This document shows, one piece after another, positions 1 to 4,590 of a stretch of DNA of 5,114 bases (the first letter of the stretch is position 1; each line of letters begins with the position of its first letter). The notes under the pieces were generated by a model that was given only the letters and a program-made list of their open reading frames with translations, did not search any database and was not told the DNA's origin. Origin of the DNA: Eshraghiella sp050874365 (GTDB lineage: Bacteria; Bacillota; Clostridia; Lachnospirales; Lachnospiraceae); contig JBNMKN010000121.1 of assembly GCA_050874365.1 (NCBI GenBank), positions 1 through 5,114 of the forward strand, written 5' to 3'. The translations under genes were made by a program, and so were the position numbers.

Positions 1-108
1 TGAAATTTCGTTGGCGACCTCCGCCTCCGTAACTCCAAGTAAAGCGGCAAGATCCGCCAAATCTATTCTGCTGTTTTTCTCAAGAACTGCTAAAATTGCT
101 TCACGCAT
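1..108 (-). CDS. Lrp/AsnC-type transcriptional regulator, N-terminal part only (cut by window edge)
   Basis: Only the first 36-40 residues are in the window. They read as a winged-helix DNA-binding start: MREAILAVLEKNSRIDL, then ADLAALLGVTEAEVANEIS, with the spacing of an AsnC-type helix-turn-helix (L..LA.LLG...EV...I). Proteins of this family bind DNA and often sense amino acids through a C-terminal domain, which here is off the left edge. Two starts are possible. The ATG ending at 120 has the AAAGG motif (121-125) directly against it, which is too close. The in-frame ATG at 106-108 lies 12 bases from the motif, a little far but usable, and gives the MRE.. start I recall for clostridial relatives, so I chose it. 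The gene follows the HypE-like gene with no promoter between and is probably its operon partner. The family call is fairly sure; the ligand and targets are unknown. Confidence 0.75.
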   Translation of the reverse strand, partial: MREAILAVLEKNSRIDLADLAALLGVTEAEVANEIS

Positions 109-144
109 ACTATTATCCATCCTTTCTGTCAGGCTGTGCCTGTA

Positions 145-1080
145 TTACATTTTATCTAAATATCTGATTTCATCTTCGTTACGAAGTATCTTACCGTTAT
201 TATCAGTTGTCCTGCCTATTATGACCGCCGGAATTCCCTCTTTATCAAGGGCATCAACCATCTTAGCTCCGTCATTACAGGCAATGAGTATACTTCCTGA
301 TGATTTCATGGTATAGGGATTAAGGTGGAAAAATTCTGCAATTTCCACTGTCTCCTGCCTTAACGGAATACTCTTCAAATCCACTTCAAATCCGCATCTG
401 CTTCCTTCGGCAAAATCCCAGAGTGCAGTAAATATACCACCTTCCGATATATCGTGCATGGCTGCTACACCATGCTTCATCGCGACTGCGGCCTCATCAT
501 GAACCGTGAGCCAGTCAGCATACTGTCCGGTAACACCTATATATTCATTTGAAAAGTGTTCGCATAACTTTGCCATATTATCTTCATTACTTACAAGCAT
601 TGCCACCTCTTCAAGTGCAATCCATTTCGTAACTATTATATCCATCTCAGGCTTAACATTATGTATGTTGACAGGTGTACCGTCTGCAATCCCTGTTGCA
701 GTTACACTGATACAGAATCTCTTAACTCCGTCCGTTGCTTCCGTATGACCTCCGGCAAGCGTCGTTCCGCACTTATCACACGCCGCCTTGACACGCTTAG
801 TATATGCCTTGAGATTATACTCGTTATAACTTTTAGGCAATATAAAAGAAGCCTCTATTCCAAGGAGTTCTCCCCCGGAAACCCATATATTGTTCGCCGC
901 TTTGTAAACGGCTGTTTCCGGTGCAATTACACAATCCGTAAGACCTGTCGCACAGGCTGTAAGGACGTGCATATCTCCGACGGCAAAAGAGGCTGCATCA
1001 ATGCCCGTTCTCGGCGGACATTTAAGCAGATTAACAACGCTTCTTTTTAAAATTCTGTTAGGTACTTTTCCTACTGCCAT
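145..1080 (-). CDS. Orphan HypE-like / AIR synthase-related protein
   Basis: A 311-residue member of the PurM/HypE/ThiL/SelD ATP-binding superfamily, closest in pattern to HypE. Visible landmarks are GIDAA at 26-30, an ANNIWVSGGE segment at 62-71, GGHTEATD at 110-117, HDISEGGIFTALWDFAE at 209-225 and SSGS at 260-263. These match the two-domain AIR-synthase fold that binds ATP and activates a substrate. True HypE ends in a conserved Cys that carries the cyano ligand for [NiFe]-hydrogenase; this protein ends NEDEIRYLDKM with no Cys, and no hyp or hydrogenase gene is in the window. It is therefore probably a HypE-like paralogue of unknown substrate rather than hydrogenase maturase. The ATG at 1078-1080 is preferred over the longer frame starting at 1122, because AGGAAG lies 6 bases upstream (1087-1092) and the likely transcription start is near 1106. 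It is followed by the Lrp/AsnC-like gene. Confidence 0.85.
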   Translation of the reverse strand: MAVGKVPNRILKRSVVNLLKCPPRTGIDAASFAVGDMHVLTACATGLTDCVIAPETAVYKAANNIWVSGGELLGIEASFILPKSYNEYNLKAYTKRVKAACDKCGTTLAGGHTEATDGVKRFCISVTATGIADGTPVNIHNVKPEMDIIVTKWIALEEVAMLVSNEDNMAKLCEHFSNEYIGVTGQYADWLTVHDEAAVAMKHGVAAMHDISEGGIFTALWDFAEGSRCGFEVDLKSIPLRQETVEIAEFFHLNPYTMKSSGSILIACNDGAKMVDALDKEGIPAVIIGRTTDNNGKILRNEDEIRYLDKM

Positions 1081-1086
1081 TACTAA

Positions 1087-1092
1087 CTTCCT
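1087..1092 (-). promoter_or_regulatory. Ribosome binding site of the HypE-like gene
   Basis: AGGAAG on the minus strand, 6 bases before the ATG at 1078-1080. It decides the start of the HypE-like gene. The alternative upstream ATG at 1122 has no such motif and lies upstream of the predicted transcription start. Confidence 0.7.
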
Positions 1093-1112
1093 ATCATAAG
1101 GGTTATTGATTA

Positions 1113-1141
1113 ATAATATCATATTTTACCGTTCATTCCAA
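1113..1141 (-). promoter_or_regulatory. Probable sigma-A promoter of the HypE-like / Lrp operon
   Basis: On the minus strand, TTGGAA (1136-1141) is separated by 17 bases from TATTAT (1113-1118), and the -10 is preceded by TGA, giving an extended -10. Transcription would start near 1106, about 26 bases before the ATG of the HypE-like gene. It lies back to back with the plus-strand promoter at 1162-1190. Read from base pattern alone. Confidence 0.55.
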
Positions 1142-1161
1142 CCCTAAATTCCTCTTGGTTC

Positions 1162-1190
1162 TTGATATAATATGATTTTTTTCGTATAAT
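1162..1190 (+). promoter_or_regulatory. Strong-looking sigma-A promoter, probably for the 207-residue membrane protein gene
   Basis: TTGATA (1162-1167), a 17-base spacer and a perfect TATAAT (1185-1190). This is the best promoter match in the window. Transcription would begin near 1197, giving a leader of about 128 bases before the ATG at 1325. That leader covers the whole opposite-strand 32-residue gene (1198-1296). No other plus-strand gene lies between, so the 207-residue gene is the natural target, unless the promoter makes a free-standing antisense RNA. Confidence 0.6.
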
Positions 1191-1197
1191 CCAACTA

Positions 1198-1296
1198 TCA
1201 GGAAATAGCAGATATAAGAAGAGGTACAACCATTGCAAGTACAAGTATTACAACAAGTACGGTTGTCATTATTCTTCTGTTTTTCTTATTATACAT
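1198..1296 (-). CDS. Small single-pass membrane protein, 32 residues
   Basis: It encodes MYNKKNRRIMTTVLVVIL followed by a further hydrophobic run ending PLLISAIS. A short basic N-terminus (KKNRR) leads into one membrane helix at about residues 11-31, with a proline at about 25, so the N-terminus should face the cytoplasm. The ATG at 1294-1296 is chosen because AGGAAG (1304-1309) lies 7 bases upstream; the longer reading frame running back to 1494 has no such support and overlaps the next gene antisense. In size and layout it resembles the tiny membrane proteins of Firmicutes such as Prli42 of Listeria or DUF4044, but I cannot show homology. The start codon is divergent from the 207-residue membrane protein, 28 bases away. 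It may be a real small protein, or less likely the toxin of a type I system with the antisense leader as antitoxin. Confidence 0.6.
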   Translation of the reverse strand: MYNKKNRRIMTTVLVVILVLAMVVPLLISAIS

Positions 1297-1302
1297 CACA
1301 AT

Positions 1303-1320
1303 ACTTCCTTTCTGAGGTGA
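1303..1320. promoter_or_regulatory. Back-to-back ribosome binding sites of two divergent genes
   Basis: Two Shine-Dalgarno motifs share the 28-base gap at 1297-1324: AGGAAG on the minus strand (1304-1309) for the 32-residue gene and GAGGTGA on the plus strand (1314-1320) for the 207-residue gene. Both are at normal distance (7 bases from the core) to their ATG. An inverted repeat, ATCAC at 1295-1299 and GTGAT at 1317-1321, flanks them. No promoter fits in the gap, so each gene must be transcribed from inside or beyond the other. Confidence 0.6.
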
Positions 1321-1324
1321 TTCT

Positions 1325-1948
1325 ATGCTTAAAAATTTTGGATGGGTTATTTTATTTTGTACTATTATAATCGGCTTGTTAATATTATATGAATGTAAAA
1401 AACATTCCCGTAAATCGGATTCTGCCAAAGCGTCCTTCTGGGCAAGGGAGGCGAGAGCCAATACCGTCCGCAGAAAAGACATTTCAAATCTCAATTATAT
1501 AAATATTCCCGATTCTGTCATCCCTTCCGATACTTCAGATGATGAAATCAATGAATACCGCACAACCCTTTTAAATCTCAGGACCAGAAAAATACTTAAT
1601 CTTTCAGGTCTTACCAATACCGACTTAAAGGAAAAATACGGTGTTGCCAATCTTTCTGCACTATCTGAATATGATGAAAATTATATCACACTTGTCAATA
1701 TAATTGCCAGATGCGGTGCAAGACTTATTGAACTTGGAAACTGTTCTATGGCTGCAACAATTCTTGAATACGGTATATCAATCGGCACTGACGTAAGCCG
1801 CAACTACTATATGTTAGCGGAGCTTTACCGTAAGGACAATAATATATCCGGTATTGATTCATTGATTGAAAGTGCCGATAAGCTGGATTCCATAATGAAA
1901 TCGCCCATTCTTTCAAAACTTAATGAAATTAAAACTGCCGTCTCGTAA
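1325..1948 (+). CDS. Membrane-anchored protein with a TPR-like cytoplasmic domain, unknown function
   Basis: A 207-residue protein. Residues 4-22 form one hydrophobic helix, followed by a basic stretch (KKHSRK), which by the positive-inside rule places the rest in the cytoplasm. Residues 35-60 carry a FWAREARANTVRRKDI segment that looks conserved and charged. Residues 75-110 and 115-200 are helical. The stretch ARLIELGNCSMAATILEYG (132-150), followed by RNYYMLAELYRKDNN (159-173), has the paired-helix rhythm of tetratricopeptide repeats, so a protein-binding role is possible. I do not recognise a named family. The ATG at 1325 has GAGGTGA (1314-1320) upstream. The end overlaps the exonuclease gene by 20 bases, tail to tail. 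The likely promoter is at 1162-1190. Function unknown. Confidence 0.8.
   Translation: MLKNFGWVILFCTIIIGLLILYECKKHSRKSDSAKASFWAREARANTVRRKDISNLNYINIPDSVIPSDTSDDEINEYRTTLLNLRTRKILNLSGLTNTDLKEKYGVANLSALSEYDENYITLVNIIARCGARLIELGNCSMAATILEYGISIGTDVSRNYYMLAELYRKDNNISGIDSLIESADKLDSIMKSPILSKLNEIKTAVS
1364..1393 (-). promoter_or_regulatory. Weak candidate promoter for the 32-residue gene
   Basis: On the minus strand, a -35 like TTCATA (1388-1393) and a perfect TATAAT (1364-1369) with an 18-base spacer lie inside the 5' end of the 207-residue gene. Transcription would start near 1357, about 60 bases before the small gene. The -35 matches only 4 of 6 positions, so this is a tentative assignment made because the 28-base gap has no room for a promoter. 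Confidence 0.3.
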
Positions 1949-2633
1949 TTCCATACTCAGATAATATCTTGTCGATTTCCCTTGATGCCTGACTTTTTGT
2001 CAGGTTTTCGATTATGTAGTCAGGTTTTATGTTATGTCTTTCGATAAGGGATTTAAGGTAATTTACCTGTTTCGGGGTAATCCCCGCAGCTTTCTGTTTC
2101 TTGAAGTGATACTGTTCAACAATGGTATCCTCTCCCGACAGCTCACACAATCTGAAATACACATCGGCAGCGGACATGGCATCTTCGTATGCCCTGTGGT
2201 GTACTGTCACTATGTCAAACATTTCACAAAGGTGCTCAAGAGTCTTTGATTCATTGACCGGCAACACTTTTTTGGCGAACTTCAAAGTATCTATTGCCTC
2301 CGCACTGTATTCTATACTGTGGCCTGCGAGTGCTCCCGCTATAAACGTATAATCAAATATCACATTATGTCCCAGAATCACATCATTGCCTATAAATTCC
2401 ATAATTCTGTCCAGCTCGTCATCAATATGAGGTGCTTTGCTTACCATATCGTCATCAATTCCGGTTATCTCTGTTATGCGTTCCGGAATATGGATACCCG
2501 GATTAATTAAAGTATTTAATTTGTCCACGGGCTTTCCGTCCCTGTATTTTACCGCACCCACTTCTATTATTTTATTATCATAAGGGCTAAGACCCGTTGT
2601 CTCAAGGTCGATTGCCACAAAATCTTTTATCAT
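1929..2633 (-). CDS. DnaQ-like 3'-5' exonuclease (DEDDh) with a C-terminal helical tail
   Basis: A 234-residue stand-alone proofreading-type exonuclease that should remove nucleotides from 3' DNA ends using two metal ions. All three exo motifs are present: DLETTG (D9, E11), HNVIFD (D94) and HRAYEDA (H146, D151), the complete DEDDh set. After the catalytic domain (about 1-165), residues 184-228 hold ITPKQVNYLKSLIERH, then ENLTKSQASREIDKIL. This TPKQ..YL / LTK..AS..ID.L module is a small accessory domain also seen at the ends of other DNA-acting proteins. The start at 2631-2633 has AAGGAA (2641-2646) 7 bases upstream, inside the end of nth; the nth stop is 2 bases away, so translation is probably coupled. 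The 3' end overlaps the opposing 207-residue gene by 20 bases. It could be called DnaQ-like or epsilon-like; the family is sure, the partner is not. Confidence 0.92.
   Translation of the reverse strand: MIKDFVAIDLETTGLSPYDNKIIEVGAVKYRDGKPVDKLNTLINPGIHIPERITEITGIDDDMVSKAPHIDDELDRIMEFIGNDVILGHNVIFDYTFIAGALAGHSIEYSAEAIDTLKFAKKVLPVNESKTLEHLCEMFDIVTVHHRAYEDAMSAADVYFRLCELSGEDTIVEQYHFKKQKAAGITPKQVNYLKSLIERHNIKPDYIIENLTKSQASREIDKILSEYGITRRQF
1988..2008 (+). terminator. Candidate terminator of the 207-residue gene, embedded in the exonuclease gene
   Basis: CCTGAC (1988-1993), a 5-base loop of T, GTCAGG (1999-2004), then TTTT: a 6-bp perfect hairpin with a short U tract on the plus strand, 40 bases after the stop of the 207-residue gene. 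It lies inside the convergent exonuclease gene, where the same bases encode the LTKSQAS motif. A second GTCAGGTTTT follows at 2019-2028. The stem is short, so confidence is moderate to low. Confidence 0.4.
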
Positions 2634-2635
2634 TA

Positions 2636-3271
2636 TTATTTTCCTTTTCCTGCTTTACATAAATCCCTTAAAAAACATTCCTCGCATTTAGGACTTCTTG
2701 CAAAGCATATATTTCTTCCCAGTCTTATTATCTGGATATTATACAAAATCCAATGGTCTTTCGGAAGAACCTTCATAAGTTCAAATTCTATTTTAACAGG
2801 GTCATCTTCCTTTGTAAGTCCCAGTTTCTTGGAAATTCTTTTAACATGTGTATCCACCACAATACTCGGTTCGTGATAGATATTTCCTCTTATCACATTA
2901 GCAGTCTTTCTGCCCACTCCGCTTAACGCCGTAAGGCTTTCAATGTCCCTTGGCACTTCCCCGTTGTGGCGTTCCAGAAGTTCCGTGGCACACGCCTTAA
3001 TATTTTTTGCTTTATTATGATAAAAACCTGTGGAACGTATATCTTCTTCAAGCTCTTTAATATCCGCTTTAGAAAAATCCTCCAGGGTTCTGTACTTTTT
3101 AAAAAGTTGTTCTGTCACTATATTAACCCTTGCATCTGTACACTGGGCACTTAATATGGTGGCAAAAAGAAGCTGCCATGCGCTGTCATGATTAAGATAG
3201 CAGGTAAGCTCTGTGGTATAAAATTCATCCAGCCGTTTTGTAACAAGCAAAGCCCGTTCCTTTACCGTCAT
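2636..3271 (-). CDS. nth: Endonuclease III, DNA glycosylase / AP lyase
   Basis: A 211-residue enzyme, almost the same length as E. coli Nth. It excises oxidised pyrimidines from DNA and cuts at the resulting abasic site in base-excision repair. The helix-hairpin-helix LTALSGVGRKTANVI (113-127) carries the catalytic Lys at 122, and VVDTHV has the catalytic Asp at 140, matching E. coli K120 and D138. The C-terminal iron-sulfur cluster ligands are complete, C189, C196, C199 and C205, in the classic C-X6-C-X2-C-X5-C spacing. The ATG at 3269-3271 is preceded by GGAGG (3279-3283) at 7 bases. It is first in a two-gene minus-strand operon with the exonuclease and divergent from the DUF2752 operon. 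Nothing is missing or broken. Confidence 0.96.
   Translation of the reverse strand: MTVKERALLVTKRLDEFYTTELTCYLNHDSAWQLLFATILSAQCTDARVNIVTEQLFKKYRTLEDFSKADIKELEEDIRSTGFYHNKAKNIKACATELLERHNGEVPRDIESLTALSGVGRKTANVIRGNIYHEPSIVVDTHVKRISKKLGLTKEDDPVKIEFELMKVLPKDHWILYNIQIIRLGRNICFARSPKCEECFLRDLCKAGKGK
3214..3222 (+). promoter_or_regulatory. Candidate extended -10 for the DUF2752 operon
   Basis: TGG followed by TATAAA on the plus strand, inside the 5' end of nth. There is no good -35. Transcription would start near 3229, giving a leader of about 110 bases before the six-codon ORF. Chosen because the intergenic gap itself shows no convincing plus-strand promoter. Confidence 0.25.
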
Positions 3272-3298
3272 GTGTATTCCTCCATTCTCTCGTTATAT

Positions 3299-3325
3299 TT
3301 TATAAGGACTTTGTATGTATTGCAA
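3299..3325 (-). promoter_or_regulatory. Weak candidate promoter of the nth operon
   Basis: On the minus strand, TTGCAA (3320-3325) and TATAAA (3299-3304) are separated by only 15 bases, shorter than the ideal 17, so this is tentative. It is the best match in the 84-base gap between nth and the DUF2752 start. TTGCAA overlaps the ribosome binding site of the opposing leader ORF. Confidence 0.3.
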
Positions 3326-3329
3326 GGAG
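3324..3329 (+). promoter_or_regulatory. Ribosome binding site of the six-codon leader ORF
   Basis: AAGGAG, 9 bases before the ATG at 3339. It is 26 bases before the DUF2752 ATG at 3356, too far to serve it directly. It therefore points to translation of the leader ORF and re-initiation at DUF2752. Confidence 0.5.
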
Positions 3330-3338
3330 TGTTTTTTC

Positions 3339-3359
3339 ATGTTAAAATATTTTGTATGA
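3339..3359 (+). CDS. Possible six-codon leader peptide MLKYFV
   Basis: ATG at 3339, six codons (MLKYFV) and a TGA stop at 3357-3359. AAGGAG lies at normal distance upstream. The stop overlaps the DUF2752 start in the sequence ATGA (3356-3359), the usual arrangement of translational coupling. DUF2752 itself lacks a ribosome binding site, which is why this ORF is worth listing. It may have no function other than delivering ribosomes. Too short to be compared with any family, so this is an inference from signals only. Confidence 0.35.
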   Translation: MLKYFV

Positions 3360-3811
3360 GTGAAAGATTAAGTTTCAGACAACTGCTTAAGGAAAAAGAT
3401 TCGGATGCGGTAGTATATATAATAGGAATCTGCATATTTTTTATCACAGGAATTACAGCCCTGATTATCAAAGGAATTGCTGTCCGTTACAATATTAATA
3501 TACTTACGGAATGTCAGTTCCGCCACCTCACGGGTCTTTACTGTCCCGGCTGCGGCGGCACAAGAGCTTTTATATATCTTATTCACGGCAATATCCCAAA
3601 GAGTATTTTATATCATCCTCTGGTTATATACGCTGTCATACTTACCGCAGTTTTTTATGTAAGCCAGACGTTGCGTTTTCTGACCCACGGCAGGGTTAAG
3701 GGTATTCATTTAAAATATTTTTACCTGTATATCGCACTTTTTCTTGTAGTTGCTAACTTTATAATTAAGAATATCATTCTTATTACAAGGCATGTATATA
3801 TCATACCTTAA
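3356..3811 (+). CDS. DUF2752 membrane protein
   Basis: A 151-residue integral membrane protein. The DUF2752 signature is clear: C53 in TECQFRHLTG and GLYCPGCGGTRA at 60-71 (C63, C66), the C...TG..CPGCG.TRA pattern that defines the family. Hydrophobic helices lie at about 18-42, 85-105 and 121-143. Its biochemical role is unknown; the CxxC-type cysteines could bind metal or form a disulfide. The ATG at 3356 is chosen as the first start giving the hydrophilic MSERLSFRQ opening; the frame is open further upstream but only antisense to nth and without a usable start. It has no ribosome binding site of its own and overlaps the six-codon leader ORF by ATGA. It is followed after 23 bases by the DUF4190-like gene and is probably the first main gene of that operon. 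Confidence 0.85.
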   Translation: MSERLSFRQLLKEKDSDAVVYIIGICIFFITGITALIIKGIAVRYNINILTECQFRHLTGLYCPGCGGTRAFIYLIHGNIPKSILYHPLVIYAVILTAVFYVSQTLRFLTHGRVKGIHLKYFYLYIALFLVVANFIIKNIILITRHVYIIP

Positions 3812-3834
3812 TCAACTTAGCACGGAGGTTCATT

Positions 3835-4302
3835 ATGGAATATCAGAACAATTATAACGGTAATGATAATAACAACAATCAGGGATATTACCGTGAAGGC
3901 GGCGGTGAATCCGATAACAGGGGTTCTTACTCTGACAACAATAACAATGGATATAATAACGGTTATAACAATAACTACTATAATGGTTACAATAACAATT
4001 ATGAAAATGACAGCGGTTATTCTGTCGCAGCACTTGTACTTGGTATTTTAAGTATCGCATTGTGCTGTTGTTACGGAATATTGGGTATAATACTCGGCAC
4101 ACTAGGTCTTATCTTTGCACTTAAATACAGAAAATCCAACAGCGGAAGAATGAATGCTCCTGCAACAGTAGGTCTTGTATGTTCCATTATAGGTCTTATA
4201 CTTTCAATCATAATGATGATATATACAATTTATGTCATTGTCCACTTTAGAGAATTTAACCAGTTATATTATTGGTTAGAAAAGGGAGGCTTTTACAAAT
4301 AA
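3835..4302 (+). CDS. DUF4190-like membrane protein with an Asn/Tyr-rich N-terminal tail
   Basis: A 155-residue protein in two parts. Residues 1-62 are low complexity: 23 Asn, 12 Tyr and 10 Gly, with GYNN-type repeats at 39-58, and should be disordered. Residues 64-96 are a long hydrophobic segment (VAALVLGILSIALCCC then GILGIILGTLGLIFAL), then a basic loop (KYRKSNSGRMN), then a second hydrophobic segment at about 108-137. This fits the DUF4190 pattern of a Gly-rich helix pair. The first segment may be one helix or a hairpin turning at CCCYG, so which side the tail faces is unsure; it is net acidic, which mildly favours outside. GGAGG (3824-3828) is 6 bases before the ATG. It follows DUF2752 by 23 bases and overlaps the next gene by 1 base (TAATG). 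Function unknown. Confidence 0.82.
   Translation: MEYQNNYNGNDNNNNQGYYREGGGESDNRGSYSDNNNNGYNNGYNNNYYNGYNNNYENDSGYSVAALVLGILSIALCCCYGILGIILGTLGLIFALKYRKSNSGRMNAPATVGLVCSIIGLILSIIMMIYTIYVIVHFREFNQLYYWLEKGGFYK
3949..4008 (+). repeat. Five imperfect 12-base tandem units coding GYNN-type repeats
   Basis: Five consecutive 12-base units encode GYNN, GYNN, NYYN, GYNN, NYEN (residues 39-58 of the DUF4190-like protein). Codons differ between units (AAT/AAC, TAT/TAC, GGA/GGT) while the amino acids mostly stay the same. This argues for selection on the protein rather than recent slippage. Read directly from the sequence. Confidence 0.8.
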
Positions 4303-4553
4303 TGGGCACAACCGGTAACAAACAAGCTGATAATCTGGCAAGAGCCTGCCGTAATATGGGAATTGCAAGTTTTTTCTTTGGTGTCATTTTATTTTCCATA
4401 TTCACGATACGTCTGTGCTGTGTATACAAGAAACAATACGGAAGCCATTGTAAAGAATCAAAAACAGGTCTTATATGCGGAATCTTATCCCTTATAATCT
4501 GGACAATAGGAATTACATTGGGTGTATTGTGGTATCTTAACTATTCAAAATAA
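4302..4553 (+). CDS. Small two-helix membrane protein of unknown function, DUF4190-like pattern
   Basis: An 83-residue protein. A polar N-terminus (MGTTGNKQADNLARACRN) leads to a helix at about 19-36 (MGIASFFFGVILFSIFTI), a Cys- and Lys-bearing loop (RLCCVYKKQYGSHCKESK) and a second helix at about 56-79. Cysteines sit at 16, 39, 40, 50 and 59. The MGIAS.. and KTGLICGIL.. segments resemble the two halves of DUF4190, so it may be a short relative of the previous protein. The ATG at 4302-4304 is preferred; a TTG at 4272 would overlap the DUF4190-like gene by 31 bases. GGGAGG (4284-4289) lies 12 bases upstream, rather far, and TAATG overlaps the previous stop, suggesting coupling. It is last in the operon, before the hairpin at 4558-4586. 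Confidence 0.7.
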   Translation: MGTTGNKQADNLARACRNMGIASFFFGVILFSIFTIRLCCVYKKQYGSHCKESKTGLICGILSLIIWTIGITLGVLWYLNYSK

Positions 4554-4557
4554 CGTT

Positions 4558-4586
4558 AAAGGCTGCGGACTATATCCGCAGCCTTT
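4558..4586. terminator. Strong hairpin, probable bidirectional terminator between convergent genes
   Basis: AAAGGCTGCGGA (4558-4569), loop CTATA, TCCGCAGCCTTT (4575-4586): a perfect 12-bp stem with A tracts before and T tracts after, so it can work on both strands. It fills the 37-base gap between the last plus-strand gene (stop at 4553) and the minus-strand ABC ATPase (stop at 4591). The T tract is only three bases on each side. Confidence 0.8.
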
Positions 4587-4590
4587 CATG

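Noticed and set aside
661..1050. 129-residue plus-strand frame inside the HypE-like gene
   Set aside because: It is antisense to a clearly conserved protein and has no motifs or translation signal.
1198..1324. Firm call of a type I toxin-antitoxin system
   Set aside because: The small hydrophobic protein and antisense transcript fit the outline, but there is no match to a known toxin and the antisense RNA seems to be an mRNA leader.
1297..1494. Extension of the 32-residue gene to a 98-residue protein
   Set aside because: The extra part is antisense to the 207-residue gene; the ribosome binding site at 1304-1309 fits the short form.
3188..3355. Upstream extension of the DUF2752 frame beginning MIKIAGKLCG
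   Set aside because: It lies antisense to the intact nth gene, has no ribosome binding site, and would put a non-family segment before the normal DUF2752 start.
3949..4008. Tandem units as a CRISPR array or recent microsatellite
   Set aside because: There are no spacers, the units are coding and in frame, and differences between units are mostly synonymous.
3833..4102. Cys/His/Tyr-rich minus-strand frame opposite the Asn-rich tail
   Set aside because: It is the reverse-strand reading of the Asn/Tyr repeats, an artefact of composition.
4272..4301. TTG start giving a 93-residue version of the last operon protein
   Set aside because: It overlaps the previous gene by 31 bases; the ATG at 4302 with TAATG overlap and GGGAGG upstream is more natural.
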